Part shown: one piece after another, positions 13,394-22,658 of the stretch | How the letters are laid out: each line of letters starts with the position of its first letter | How positions within the stretch are numbered: position 1 is the first letter of the stretch | NCBI RefSeq assembly: GCF_028657195.3 | Contig: NZ_JANCPR020000015.1 | Location: 120,513-184,512, forward strand | Length of the DNA stretch: 64,000 nt | Direction of reading: 5' to 3' | Source: Streptomyces iconiensis | GTDB lineage: Bacteria > Actinomycetota > Actinomycetes > Streptomycetales > Streptomycetaceae | Made by a program: the position numbers and the translations under genes | The notes under the pieces: model-generated | What the model was told of the DNA's origin: nothing | Database searches by the model: none | What the model saw: the letters and a program-made list of their open reading frames with translations, nothing else

Positions 13394-16141
13394 TCAGCTC
13401 GTTGCCGCTTCCAGGAAGTTCTTCTTCGGCAGTTCTCTCCGACTCCGGATGCCGAGCTTCCGGAAGGCGTTCGTGAGGTGCTGTTCGACCGTGCTCACGG
13501 TCACGGTCAGCGCACCGGCGATCTCCTTGTTGGTCCTGCCGTGCGCGGCCAGCGCCACCACACGGCGCTCCGCGCCGCTCAGCCGGTCCAGCGCCGTCCC
13601 GGCCCGCGTCCGTGCGGGGTCCGGTGCGGCGCCCGGGTGTCCGGCGGCGGGAGCGACGGCCTCGCACGCGCGCCTGAGCCCCTCCGCCTCCTCCTGCACG
13701 GCCCTGGCCCGAGCCGGCCGCTTCTCCAGCGCGTAGGCATGACCCAGTTCGCCGAGGGCCCCCGCGAGCTGGAACCGGTCGCCGCAGAAGCGAAGGTTCT
13801 CCGCTGCCTCCTCCAGCAGCCCGGTCCGTTCTCCGGGACCGCCGGCCGCCGCGCAGGTCCGCAGCGAGATCCCGCGGGCGCGGGAGAGCCCCTCCCCCGC
13901 CAACTCCGCCTGTTCCCTTGCCAGTTCGCGCGCCGACCGCACGTCGGACAGGGCCAGGTGCGCGCGCGCCGCGCTGCTGCGCCAGGGCAGCAGGGTCGGC
14001 TGGTCGAAACCCCAGTTCGTCATCAGTTCCCCGCATCGTGTGAAGTCGTCGAGTGCGGCGTACGGCCGGCCGGTCGCCATGTGGTAGGCGCCCCTGGCGT
14101 GCAGGTAGGGCAGGCCGAAGCGGCTGGAGAACATGCCGTCGGGCACGGGCTGCGCCAGGTATTCGGCAGCTGCCGCGAGATCTCCCGAGTCCGTCGCCGC
14201 CTGGATCAGGTTGGCCAGCGGGCCGCCGATGCAGACGCCCCAGCTGTCCGCTGGGACCTGCGCCAAAGCGGCCTCGGCCAGCGTCCTGGCGCGTGCCAGC
14301 GCTCCCCTGCGCAACGCGATACCGGCCCGCAAGGACGCGAATTCCGCTGTCCAGAGCGGGACTTGCCGGCAGCGTGCTTCCTCAAGCCAGTGGTCGCACC
14401 AGCGCGCGGCGGCCTCCGTACGGTCGGCGAACGACAGCGCCGCCACGGCGCATATGAGCCATTCCTGGTTGTGCTTGTTGAGACGCATGGCACGCATCGC
14501 CGCCTCGGCCTCGGCCACGGCGCCCTCGCTGGGTCCGTGCGCGAGGACCTGCGAGAGCGCCAGGGCAGCGCGCGTACGCGGGTCGCCGTGTGCGGGGCCC
14601 TTGCGGGTCGGTGCCAGCACCACGGGATAGGTGACGGACAGCAGTTCCCAGGTCGCCCGCACTTCGGCCGCGTGCTCCGGGTCGGCCGGCCCGTCGCCCT
14701 CGTCCATCTGCGCGATGGCGCGCACCGCCTCGCCGAACCGGCCGTGCCACAGGAGGTACTTGGCGAGGGTCAGGGTGTGCCGGACCGGAAGGCGGCCGTC
14801 GCTCAGGGCGATCGCCAGCTCGCCGAGGTGGGGCGTGCTGATCGACGGGTTGAGCATCCACGCCGTCGAGGTCAGCAGGGCGCGCAGGCCGACCCGTTCG
14901 CCGTCGTCGGCGCTGAACCGCAGCGCCGCCTCCAGACAGGAGTGCGCCTCGGCGACCTGGTCGGCGTTCAGATGCCGCTCGGCCGCCTCCTGCAGTACGG
15001 GCACCGCCCACGGAAGCGCCCCGCCCTCGGCGGCGCAGTGACGCAGATGCCGGGCCGTGCGGGTGACGGCGACCCCTTCCTCGTAGCACATGAGGGCCGC
15101 CTCCCGGTGCATCGCGCTGCGCTCCGCCACGCTGAGCCCCTCCAGCACCGCCTGGGCGGCGAGGGGGTGCCGCAGCCGGGTGCCGTCCAGGAAGCCGGCC
15201 GCCCCCAGCGCGCGTGTCCCCCGGACGACGGCGACGTGCTCCTGTCCTGCGAGCCGGGCGAGCAGCTCCGGGGCGTGGATGTCGCCGTCGACCGCGGCCA
15301 GTACCCGGGTGAGGCGCAGCAGCTCGGGGCGCCCCCGGTGCAGGCAGCTCAGCAGCATGTCGCCGAAGGTGTCCCCGACCACCGGTGCGGCCTGGCCCGA
15401 CAGGTGGCTGGAGTCCACGAGCAGGGCCCGGATGAGGAGTGGATTGCCGCCGCTGAGCTGGTGGCACCTCTCGGTGAAGCCCTCGTCGGCGGTGCTGCCC
15501 AGGTGGTCTGCGAGAAGTTCGGCGACCCCCTCGGGCGAGAGCGTGCCCAGTGTCAGAGCGAGGTGGTGGGGCTGGCGCAGCAGCTCGGCGTGCAGCTCGG
15601 GGTGGGCGGGGCGCCACAGGGGGCACTCGGTGAGCACCAGGACGATGCGCGCCTGCCGCAGCTGCCGGATGAGCCGGCGGAGCCAGTGCAGCGAGAGGGA
15701 GTCGGCGAACTGGACGTCGTCCACGCACAGCAGCACCGGGACGTCGCCGGCCGCCCGGACCACTTCGGCCCGCAGCTGGTGCAGGGCGTCCGTGGCCGCC
15801 GCGTCGAGCGTCCACGTCCCGTCGCTCCGCTCCTCGGTGACGCGCCCGCACGCACCGCGCACGGTGTCGAGCAGTTCGGCGGCGCCGGGCAGGGCGTCGG
15901 CCGAGCACAGCAGCTGCTTGAGCACACTGCCGGGCGAGCGCCGCTCCGGCCAGGAGCCCACGGCGTCCAGTATCCGCCAGCCCTGGTCAGCGGCCTGGTC
16001 CTTCAGGGCGGTGAGCAGCTCCGTCTTGCCGCAGCCCATGGCGCCGCCGATGACCGCGGCGCCGCCGCCCTCCCCGTCCGAGCAGGTGTGCAGCAGCCCG
16101 TTGAGTCGACGTAGTTCGCGGTCCAGTCCGACCAAACGCAT
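13394..16141 (-). CDS. Large LuxR-family (LAL) transcriptional activator
   Basis: A 915-residue LAL-type regulator. The N-terminal AAA-like ATPase has Walker A GAMGCGKT (about 33-40) and a Walker B-like LLCVDDVQFAD (about 139-149). A long central helical region follows, and the C-terminus carries a LuxR/NarL helix-turn-helix (about 845-910, with GRTNKEIAGALTVTVSTVEQH). Length and order match pathway-specific activators of macrolide and polyene clusters. It sits between the antiporter (15 bp upstream) and a halogenase (29 bp downstream) in one leftward unit, so it likely activates this cluster and is co-transcribed with part of it. Confidence 0.93.
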   Translation of the reverse strand: MRLVGLDRELRRLNGLLHTCSDGEGGGAAVIGGAMGCGKTELLTALKDQAADQGWRILDAVGSWPERRSPGSVLKQLLCSADALPGAAELLDTVRGACGRVTEERSDGTWTLDAAATDALHQLRAEVVRAAGDVPVLLCVDDVQFADSLSLHWLRRLIRQLRQARIVLVLTECPLWRPAHPELHAELLRQPHHLALTLGTLSPEGVAELLADHLGSTADEGFTERCHQLSGGNPLLIRALLVDSSHLSGQAAPVVGDTFGDMLLSCLHRGRPELLRLTRVLAAVDGDIHAPELLARLAGQEHVAVVRGTRALGAAGFLDGTRLRHPLAAQAVLEGLSVAERSAMHREAALMCYEEGVAVTRTARHLRHCAAEGGALPWAVPVLQEAAERHLNADQVAEAHSCLEAALRFSADDGERVGLRALLTSTAWMLNPSISTPHLGELAIALSDGRLPVRHTLTLAKYLLWHGRFGEAVRAIAQMDEGDGPADPEHAAEVRATWELLSVTYPVVLAPTRKGPAHGDPRTRAALALSQVLAHGPSEGAVAEAEAAMRAMRLNKHNQEWLICAVAALSFADRTEAAARWCDHWLEEARCRQVPLWTAEFASLRAGIALRRGALARARTLAEAALAQVPADSWGVCIGGPLANLIQAATDSGDLAAAAEYLAQPVPDGMFSSRFGLPYLHARGAYHMATGRPYAALDDFTRCGELMTNWGFDQPTLLPWRSSAARAHLALSDVRSARELAREQAELAGEGLSRARGISLRTCAAAGGPGERTGLLEEAAENLRFCGDRFQLAGALGELGHAYALEKRPARARAVQEEAEGLRRACEAVAPAAGHPGAAPDPARTRAGTALDRLSGAERRVVALAAHGRTNKEIAGALTVTVSTVEQHLTNAFRKLGIRSRRELPKKNFLEAATS

Positions 16142-16156
16142 GCTCTCCTCTCCCCC

Positions 16157-17416
16157 TTACGTCTTCGAAACGGTCGTGGGCCCCGGCCCGACGGGCTCGG
16201 GCTCCCGTGCGAGGTCCAGGGGTTTGCGGTGGATGCGGGCGAGCAGCGGACCCGTCATGGCGGTGGTGACCACGGCCATGACGACCATCAGCGAGTACAT
16301 CTCGGTGTCGAGCAGGCCGATTTGCAGGCCGACGCCGAGGATGACCAGCTCCGTCAGTCCTCTGGTGTTCATCAGGACGCCGAGGCTGACGGCCGGGCGG
16401 GCAGGCAGGCCCTGGCTGCGGGCGCCGAGGTAGGTGCCGCCGATCTTCCCGACGACCGCGACCACGAGGATCAACGCGAGTTCGGCGAACCGGCCCGCGT
16501 TCATGGACCCGAGGTCCACCCCGAGTCCGGCCACCACGAAGTAGACGGGCAGCAGCAGCGAGGTGACCTGTCCCGTCCGTTCGTGGATCTCCGCGCGCAG
16601 CGCGGCGGTCTTCTCGCGGGGCATCACCGTGCCGAACAGGAAGGCGCCGAAGATGAAGTGCATCCCCATCGCCTCGGTGGCCGCCCCGGAGAGCAGCACC
16701 CCGGTGAACAGCATGGGCAGGTGCCACGGGCCGAGGGCGACCGCCCGCCCCTTCCGGACGAACACCGCGCGCAGCACCGGCCGGACGACGAACGCCGTTA
16801 TCAGGACGTAGGGAATGGCGAGGGCCACCCGCCAGTGCTCGTCGCTGCCGTCCATCGTGGCCTGGACCGCCGCGAGGGCGGTCCAGGCCACGACGTCCAC
16901 CGACGCCGCTGTGGCGAGGGCGATGCCACCGATGGCGCTCTTGCTGAGGCCGCGCTCGCTGAGTATCCGGGCGAGCACGGGAAACGCCGTCACGGAGATC
17001 ACGAGCCCGATGAACACGACGAATCCCGCCCTGTTCTCGGGTTCGTGCGTGCGCAGCAGGTAGAAGGCCAGCCCGATGCCGAGCAGGAACGGCGCGACGG
17101 TGGAACCGACGATCGCCCCTCCGGTGACCCGGCTCCTGCCCCGCAGCGTGGCGCGCTCCAGTTCCAGGCCGATCGCGAACATGAACAGCGCCACGCCGAC
17201 ATCCGCCATGCCCGCGAGCAGCGGGCGGATGTCGGCGGGGAACAGCAGGTCGGGAACGGCCCCGTTGAACAGGCTCGGCCCGAGCAGGACGCCCGCGACG
17301 ATCTCGCCCACGACCGCGGGCTGGTTGACGCGGGTCGCGAGGTAGCCCAACGTGCGGGCCAGGAAGAGGATCAGTCCGAGGTCGATGAAGAGCAGTTGCA
17401 CCTGATGACTGGTCAT
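16157..17416 (-). CDS. CPA2/Kef-type cation:proton antiporter
   Basis: A 419-residue integral membrane protein with about 12 hydrophobic segments spread over its whole length and no soluble C-terminal domain. The pattern (N-terminal GYLATRVNQPAVVGEIVAGV, then LFMFAIGLELE and conserved polar glycines) is that of the monovalent cation:proton antiporter-2 family. It exchanges Na+ or K+ for H+ across the cytoplasmic membrane. Such genes occur in several polyether and PKS clusters, where roles in self-protection or ion homeostasis have been suggested. It lies 37 bp after halogenase 17454-18725 and 15 bp before the LAL regulator. Whether it protects against an ionophoric product is inference. Confidence 0.9.
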   Translation of the reverse strand: MTSHQVQLLFIDLGLILFLARTLGYLATRVNQPAVVGEIVAGVLLGPSLFNGAVPDLLFPADIRPLLAGMADVGVALFMFAIGLELERATLRGRSRVTGGAIVGSTVAPFLLGIGLAFYLLRTHEPENRAGFVVFIGLVISVTAFPVLARILSERGLSKSAIGGIALATAASVDVVAWTALAAVQATMDGSDEHWRVALAIPYVLITAFVVRPVLRAVFVRKGRAVALGPWHLPMLFTGVLLSGAATEAMGMHFIFGAFLFGTVMPREKTAALRAEIHERTGQVTSLLLPVYFVVAGLGVDLGSMNAGRFAELALILVVAVVGKIGGTYLGARSQGLPARPAVSLGVLMNTRGLTELVILGVGLQIGLLDTEMYSLMVVMAVVTTAMTGPLLARIHRKPLDLAREPEPVGPGPTTVSKT

Positions 17417-17453
17417 GTCCGGCGTGTCCCGCTCGCCCTCCTCTCGTTGGTGG

Positions 17454-18725
17454 TCAGTTCTGTGCGGGCACGGACGCGCCCTCCTGGTCGATGAGGTCGT
17501 CGATGGTGAGCGTGAGCATCGGGTGATTGCCGCTGAGCCCGGAGATCAGCTGCACGAAGTCGGCGGACGGGGTGCGCTCGCGCTCGGGGTCGACCATCTC
17601 CTGGGCGAGCGAGTGGTAGAACTCCTTGTACTTCGTACGGTCGTAGAAGCGCTCGACGAAGGACCTGATCTCGTCGAAGAAGCCCCGGTAGGCGGTCACA
17701 TAGCGCTTGAGCGCCTGCTCCTCGATCTTCGGGTGCTGGATGATCTGGTCGACGATCTTCGACAGTGTGCTGCCCGCCAGCGTGGCCAGCGCGACGCCGG
17801 TGGAGAACAGCGGGTCGACGAAGGCGGCGGAGTCGCCCACGCACACCCAGCCGTTGCCGGTGAAGCTCTGGCTGGTGTACGACCAGTCGCGTGCGGACCG
17901 CCAGCCCGCCGCCTGGTTGGCGCCGGCCAGCATCTTCTTGAGCTTGGTCGACTTCTCCGCCTCGGTCCTGAACATCGCCTCCAGCGAGGCGTGTTTGCCA
18001 GCCTCTTCCGACCGGGTCACATAGCCGACGCTGATGGTGCCCTTGTCGATGGGGATGGCCCAGAACCAGCCCTCGTCGAGGCCCTCGATGAGGATGTTGG
18101 TGTACTCGTCGCCCGGCAGCCGCTCGCAGTTGTCGAAGTACGTCCAGACCGCGACGTTCCGCAGCTCCTCGTGCCAGGTGATGTCGGCGTACTTGCGGCT
18201 GAGCAGCCGGGCCTGCCCTGAGGCGTCGACGACGAGCTTGGCCCGCGCCTCGTGGACGCCGTCCGTACCGCGCAGTGTGAAGCGGACTCCCGTGACGCGG
18301 CCCTCGGTCTCGATGGGCCCCTTCACCGTGGCTTCCTCGATGATGTAAGCGCCCAGTTCACGGGCTCGGTCGAGGATCAGCGAGTCCATGTCGGCACGGC
18401 GGGTGTGGTACGCGTACTCGTGGGTTCCGCCCTCGATGAAGGAGAAGTTCCACGGCACCTGCGCGTTGCCCCAGACCAGCGTGCCGCCGTACTTCCGCTC
18501 GAAGCCGCGCTTGTCCATGCGCTCGGTCAGGCCGAGTTCCTGCATGGGACGCATGAAGGCGGGGATGAGCGACTCGCCCACGTGGTAGCGGGGAAAGCGC
18601 TCGCGGTCGAGCACGAGGACACGGTGTCCACGCTTCGCGAGAAGACCAGCGGTGGTGGAACCGGCCGGCCCTCCGCCTATGACGATGACATCGAATTCTT
18701 CCGGTACTCCAATGAGAGCGGACAA
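17454..18725 (-). CDS. Flavin-dependent halogenase (phenol/pyrrole type)
   Basis: A 423-residue flavoprotein with GGGPAG (17-22), HVGES (48-52), a lysine at 78 in RKYGG near the position of the halogenase chloramine lysine, and WFWAIP (220-225, WxWxIP). It is shorter than the halogenase at 11691-13364 and closer in layout to CmlS/CndH-like or pyrrole and phenol halogenases that work on carrier-bound substrates. I start it at the TTG at 18725 because GGGGAGGAT sits 6 bp upstream and the flavin motif follows at the usual distance. It is the first gene of the left block. About 590 bp separate it from the sugar operon, so it probably has its own promoter. Without WxWxIP it could be mistaken for a geranylgeranyl reductase-like enzyme. 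Confidence 0.9.
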   Translation of the reverse strand: MSALIGVPEEFDVIVIGGGPAGSTTAGLLAKRGHRVLVLDRERFPRYHVGESLIPAFMRPMQELGLTERMDKRGFERKYGGTLVWGNAQVPWNFSFIEGGTHEYAYHTRRADMDSLILDRARELGAYIIEEATVKGPIETEGRVTGVRFTLRGTDGVHEARAKLVVDASGQARLLSRKYADITWHEELRNVAVWTYFDNCERLPGDEYTNILIEGLDEGWFWAIPIDKGTISVGYVTRSEEAGKHASLEAMFRTEAEKSTKLKKMLAGANQAAGWRSARDWSYTSQSFTGNGWVCVGDSAAFVDPLFSTGVALATLAGSTLSKIVDQIIQHPKIEEQALKRYVTAYRGFFDEIRSFVERFYDRTKYKEFYHSLAQEMVDPERERTPSADFVQLISGLSGNHPMLTLTIDDLIDQEGASVPAQN

Positions 18726-19319
18726 TTGCAGATCCTCCCCAATCGTGGACAGCGCACGCCGCCTGGGCGGGACGCGTCTCTGCGTTCCTCGAAGTCTGAA
18801 GCCCGGCACATGAAGGTGTTCTGGAGTATTTCTGGATGCCCGTTCGGCGACGTGTCCGGAGCCCGCCGCCCCTTGGGGTACGCGGCTCGGAGGGGTGGAC
18901 GGGACAGGTGAGGTGAAGAAGCGCAGCCGCACCGCCGGGGTCCGGCACACACAGGCCCCGCGGGCCTGACCGGGATCCCTCAGGTCGCCGTCCGCCTCGT
19001 CCGCGCAGGCGGGCGCGGACACACGGCGGCGGCACTTGAGTTGCACGACCCCCGCTCCCGGACCGCCTCCAGGCCGGCAAGGGGCCGGCCGGCGGGGTTC
19101 GGCGAACACCGGGTCCGCCGCCAGGAATCGCGGCGGTTTCGGAAATTGACGCCGCTCGGCATCAGGCAGTCGGCGCGAAGTGCGGGGCAGCGCGAGAAAC
19201 TCCGCCGGAATGACCTCTTCTTGACGTTCCTGATGGCCCCTGACGCATTTCGCGCCGTCTCGAAAAGTGCGGCTCCTGCGGCCTACGGCGTCATCTCCCG
19301 TGCTGCTCCGCCGGAATCG
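18726..19319. other. 594-bp gap between halogenase and sugar operon
   Basis: No convincing gene in either direction. Possible frames overlap the halogenase or lack a ribosome binding site and domain content. The gap must hold the leftward promoter of the halogenase-antiporter-LAL unit and the end of the sugar transcript; I could not pick out a clear -35/-10 pair. Confidence 0.6.
18952..18968. terminator. Small GC-rich hairpin, possible terminator of sugar operon
   Basis: CAGGCCC and GGGCCTG form a 7-bp stem with a 3-base loop, 350 bp beyond the stop of the last sugar gene. There is no T-run. A weak candidate for ending the leftward sugar transcript. Confidence 0.35.
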
Positions 19320-20291
19320 TCACGCGCTGTCGTCCGCGTCGGCCCACCAGTCGGGGTTGTCCCGGTACCAGGCGACCGTCTCCGCAAGCCCTTGCTCGAA
19401 GGGGACGGCGGGCTCGAACCCCAGCTCCTCGCGGAGCTTGCCGCCGTCCAGGGCGTAGCGCCGGTCGTGGCCCTTGCGGTCGGCGGTGTGGCGCACCCGG
19501 TCCGGGTCGGCGCCGCACAGGACGAGGAGCCGTTCGGTGACCTGGAGGTTGGTCAGCGGTGTGCCCCCGCCGATGTTGTACACCTGTCCCGACCGTCCCT
19601 CGGTGAGGATGAGCTGAAGCGCACGGCAGTGGTCGTCCACGTGCATCCACTCCCGGACGTTGGCGCCGGAACCGTAGAGCGGCACGGGGCGGCCCTTGAG
19701 GAGCCTGGTGGTGAAGAGCGGAATGAGCTTCTCGGCGTGCTGGTAGGGGCCGTAGTTGTTGGAGCAGCGGCTCACCGACACGTCGAGCCCGTGGCTGTGC
19801 CAGTAGGAGCGGGCGACCAGGTCGCTGCCGGCCTTGGTCGCCGCGTACGGGGAGCTGGGGTCCAGCGGCCATTCCTCGGTCCACGAGCCGCGCTCTATGG
19901 AGCCGTAGACCTCGTCCGTAGACACGTGCAGGACACGGGGCACGCCGGTGCGCAGGCACGCCTCCAGCAGGGTCTGGGTCCCGGCGACATTGGTCCTGAC
20001 GAACTCGGCCGGCGCGTCGAGCGACCGGTCGACGTGCGACTCGGCGGCGAAGTGGACGACGGCGTCGTGTCCCGGGAGCAGGTCGAGGAGCATCGGCGCG
20101 TCGCAGACATCACCGTGTACGAACGTGAGCCGCGGGTGTGCGGCGGGAAGATTGGCCCGGTTGCCCGCGTAGGTGAGCAGATCGAGCACGGTGACCTCGG
20201 CGGCCTCGTGGCCCGGGTAGGCACCCTCCAGCAGGGCCCGCACGTAGCGCGAACCGATGAAGCCCGCTCCACCCGTCGCAAGGATTCTCAT
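19320..20291 (-). CDS. rmlB: dTDP-glucose 4,6-dehydratase
   Basis: A 323-residue short-chain dehydrogenase/reductase converting dTDP-D-glucose to dTDP-4-keto-6-deoxy-D-glucose with bound NAD. It shows TGGAGFIG (6-13), HFAAESHVDRS, STDEVYGS and the YAATK catalytic motif, with the DE pair of RmlB-type dehydratases in STDEVYG. Length is normal. It is the last gene of the leftward sugar operon, 13 bp after the thymidylyltransferase stop. It supplies the branch point for the 2,3,6-trideoxy sugar. Confidence 0.96.
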   Translation of the reverse strand: MRILATGGAGFIGSRYVRALLEGAYPGHEAAEVTVLDLLTYAGNRANLPAAHPRLTFVHGDVCDAPMLLDLLPGHDAVVHFAAESHVDRSLDAPAEFVRTNVAGTQTLLEACLRTGVPRVLHVSTDEVYGSIERGSWTEEWPLDPSSPYAATKAGSDLVARSYWHSHGLDVSVSRCSNNYGPYQHAEKLIPLFTTRLLKGRPVPLYGSGANVREWMHVDDHCRALQLILTEGRSGQVYNIGGGTPLTNLQVTERLLVLCGADPDRVRHTADRKGHDRRYALDGGKLREELGFEPAVPFEQGLAETVAWYRDNPDWWADADDSA

Positions 20292-20304
20292 TCGGTTCGC
20301 CTCA

Positions 20305-21375
20305 TCAGGTCGTCAGCATGTGCACGCTCGTGTGATCGCCGACCACCAGGCGGTGGCCGCTTCTGTCCCCTTCGGCGGCTGCCACCAGGGCGGACCGGCC
20401 GATGACCGAGCCGTGGATGTTCCCGACAGCGCTGATGGTCGCGGCGTCGAGCACGATGGAGCACTCCAGGCGGGCCCCGCTCAGCACGCAGTCGTCGCCG
20501 ATCACGGTGTCGGGTCCCACGACGCTGTCTTCGATCACCGTGCCGCGTCCGATGCTCACGGGGCCGGTGATGCGTGAGTTGACCACCCGGCTGTCCGTAC
20601 CGAGCCGGACCGGGCCGATCAGTTCGCTGGCGTCGTCGGCCTTACCCTCCATCGAAGGGACGAGGGCGCGCAGCAGTTCACGGTTGCACTCCAGCATGTC
20701 GTCGACCGTGCCCACGTCCCGCCAGTAGCCGGTGTAGCGGGACGCGCTGACCCTGTGCCCGGCGTCGACCAGCCACTGCACCGCGTCGGTGATCTCCAGT
20801 TCCCCCCGCGCGCTCGGCGCGATGTGCGCGACGGCCTCGTGTATCCGCCGGGTGAAGACGTACACACCGATGAGCGCCAGGTCGCTGCGGGGGCGCTGCG
20901 GCTTCTCCACGACCCGCGCCACCCGGGCGTGGCCGTCCAGTTCGGCCACGCCGAAGGCCCGTGGGTCGCCGACGGACTGGACGGCGAGCTGCGCGTCGGC
21001 GCCGCCGCCGCGGAAGTCCGCCACGACGCCGGCGATGCCCTGCGGCAGCATGTTGTCCCCGAGATACATCACGAAGTCCGCTTCGCGCAGGAACCCCTGA
21101 GCGATCCGGACGCAGTCGGCCAGCCCCCGGGGCCGGTCCTGCGGGAGGTAGCTGATCCGCAGCCCGAGCGCGGAGCCGTCGCCGAGCGCCGCGGCGATGT
21201 CGTCGGCGTATCCGCCCACCACGACTCCCACCTCGGTGATGCCCTGCGCGCGGATGTCCTCCAGGACGTGCACCAGGACGGGCTTGTTGGCGAGGGGGAT
21301 GAGCTGTTTGGGCATGGTGTGGCTGAAGGGCCGTAAGCGGGTTCCGGTTCCGCCGGCCAGGACCAGGGCCTTCAT
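20305..21375 (-). CDS. rmlA: Glucose-1-phosphate thymidylyltransferase
   Basis: About 356 residues. It joins glucose-1-phosphate and dTTP to give dTDP-glucose, the first step of the sugar pathway. Evidence: LAGGTGTRLRP near the N-terminus, PKQLIPL, LGDN and EKPQ, followed by a left-handed beta-helix-like C-terminal part as in the long StrD-type enzymes of antibiotic clusters. The ATG at 21375 overlaps the stop of the upstream membrane-protein gene (TGATG) and has GGAGG 6 bp upstream; a GTG one codon earlier is too close to that site. It contains an in-frame TTA leucine codon (plus-strand 21334-21336), so its translation may need the bldA tRNA. Confidence 0.95.
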   Translation of the reverse strand: MKALVLAGGTGTRLRPFSHTMPKQLIPLANKPVLVHVLEDIRAQGITEVGVVVGGYADDIAAALGDGSALGLRISYLPQDRPRGLADCVRIAQGFLREADFVMYLGDNMLPQGIAGVVADFRGGGADAQLAVQSVGDPRAFGVAELDGHARVARVVEKPQRPRSDLALIGVYVFTRRIHEAVAHIAPSARGELEITDAVQWLVDAGHRVSASRYTGYWRDVGTVDDMLECNRELLRALVPSMEGKADDASELIGPVRLGTDSRVVNSRITGPVSIGRGTVIEDSVVGPDTVIGDDCVLSGARLECSIVLDAATISAVGNIHGSVIGRSALVAAAEGDRSGHRLVVGDHTSVHMLTT

Positions 21376-22658
21376 CACGAGCCTCCTCCCTGTGCGGACC
21401 GGTGGCGCTCTGCCTGCTCCGGGACCGTTTCCACCGGCCGGGCACGGGCGGCCCGTCCGTAGACGAGCCGGCGCATGAGCGCGTCCAGCGGCCCGCGCAG
21501 CCCCGCGTGTTCCAGCGCGACGGCCACGGCGACGACGGTGAGCCAGACGCCGACGGCGACGACGGCGGCACCGGTGGCGTGGATCTCGTCGCCGAGGCCG
21601 AAAGCGACCCGTGCGAGGAGCAGCGCGAGCAACGCGGACTGGAGGAGGTAGCTGGTCAGTGAGCGGCGTCCGACGGCCGCCAGGGCGCGGGTCACCGGCG
21701 AGGTATCCCCGCTCCCCGAGCGCGCGACGAGCAGCCCGAAGGCGGCTGCGTACGCGAGCCCTCCGCCGAAGCCTGTGACGATGTGCAGCGCCGTCACGGC
21801 GCCTGTCGCCAGCTCGCCGATCCCCCAGGCACCCGCGCCCACCAGCGCCAGCGGCACACCGCCGAGCACCGAGACGGAGCCGCCGAGCAGCACGGTGCGC
21901 CGGAGCAGGGCCCGGTGCGCGGCGGGGTCGTCGAGGTAGCGCCTGCGCGCGGCCACGGCGCCGACGAGGACGGCGGTCAGGATCGGCCAGCCGAGCAGGA
22001 TGTGCACGGCGGCGAGCGGCGCCTCCGAGAGCCGGTCGACCACCGCCTGACCGTAGTCGTGGGCCCAGAGGGTGCCGCGTGTCCGCTCGCCTCCCGCCTC
22101 CAGCTCCATCGCGACGGACAACAGGGGGACCAGGACAGCGGCGACCGCGGCGCTGATCACCACGCCCCGGTGCAGCGCGCGGTCCCCGCGGGTGAGCAGC
22201 CAGCCGAAGGCGAGGGCGGCCAGCCCGTACGGCGCGAGGATGTCGGCCGGGAAGATCAGCAAGAAGTGGACGAGGCCGAACAGGATGAGGAACACCCCGC
22301 GCCGGCGCAGCAGCCCGGCCGCCAGCGGCCCGGTGGCCCCGGCAGCGCGTTGCCGCATGACCAGCGTGGCCATGCCGTAGCCGAAGAGGGCGGCGAACAT
22401 CGGGTAGGCCCGGTTGTCGACGAGGTCCAGGCTGAGGAAGGTGACGACGCGGTCGAGCGCGTCGCCCCCTTCCGGATGCGTCACAGGACCGGGGTCGCTG
22501 GTGGTGACGTACATGGGTGCGTGGGCCAGGGCGATCAGCAGCAGCATGAAGCCCCGCGCGATGTCGGGCGCCGGCGACCGCTCGGCCGCCGTCATACTCC
22601 GGCGTCCGGCCGGCCGTGCCGCGGCCCCGCCGGGGGGCGTGGTCCCGTGCCCGCTCAC
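21375..22658 (-). CDS. DUF418-like polytopic membrane protein
   Basis: About 427 residues with roughly nine or ten hydrophobic segments. The N-terminal DIARGFMLLLIALAHAP segment and the C-terminal region with a GPLDALMRRLVYG ending fit the DUF418/YeiB family of membrane proteins, whose function is not established. I start it at the GTG at 22658, which overlaps the epimerase stop (GTGA) and has GGGAG upstream; an ATG at 22595 is an alternative. It is translationally coupled to both neighbours in the sugar operon, so its product is probably made together with the sugar enzymes. A role in export or acyl/sugar handling at the membrane is only a guess. Confidence 0.85.
   Translation of the reverse strand: MSGHGTTPPGGAAARPAGRRSMTAAERSPAPDIARGFMLLLIALAHAPMYVTTSDPGPVTHPEGGDALDRVVTFLSLDLVDNRAYPMFAALFGYGMATLVMRQRAAGATGPLAAGLLRRRGVFLILFGLVHFLLIFPADILAPYGLAALAFGWLLTRGDRALHRGVVISAAVAAVLVPLLSVAMELEAGGERTRGTLWAHDYGQAVVDRLSEAPLAAVHILLGWPILTAVLVGAVAARRRYLDDPAAHRALLRRTVLLGGSVSVLGGVPLALVGAGAWGIGELATGAVTALHIVTGFGGGLAYAAAFGLLVARSGSGDTSPVTRALAAVGRRSLTSYLLQSALLALLLARVAFGLGDEIHATGAAVVAVGVWLTVVAVAVALEHAGLRGPLDALMRRLVYGRAARARPVETVPEQAERHRSAQGGGS

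Noticed and set aside
17454..18725. Geranylgeranyl reductase-like flavoprotein
   Set aside because: WFWAIP and the lysine in RKYGG identify a halogenase.
18358..19080. Leftward frame overlapping the halogenase 5' end
   Set aside because: Mostly out-of-frame halogenase sequence with no domain; the remainder is intergenic.
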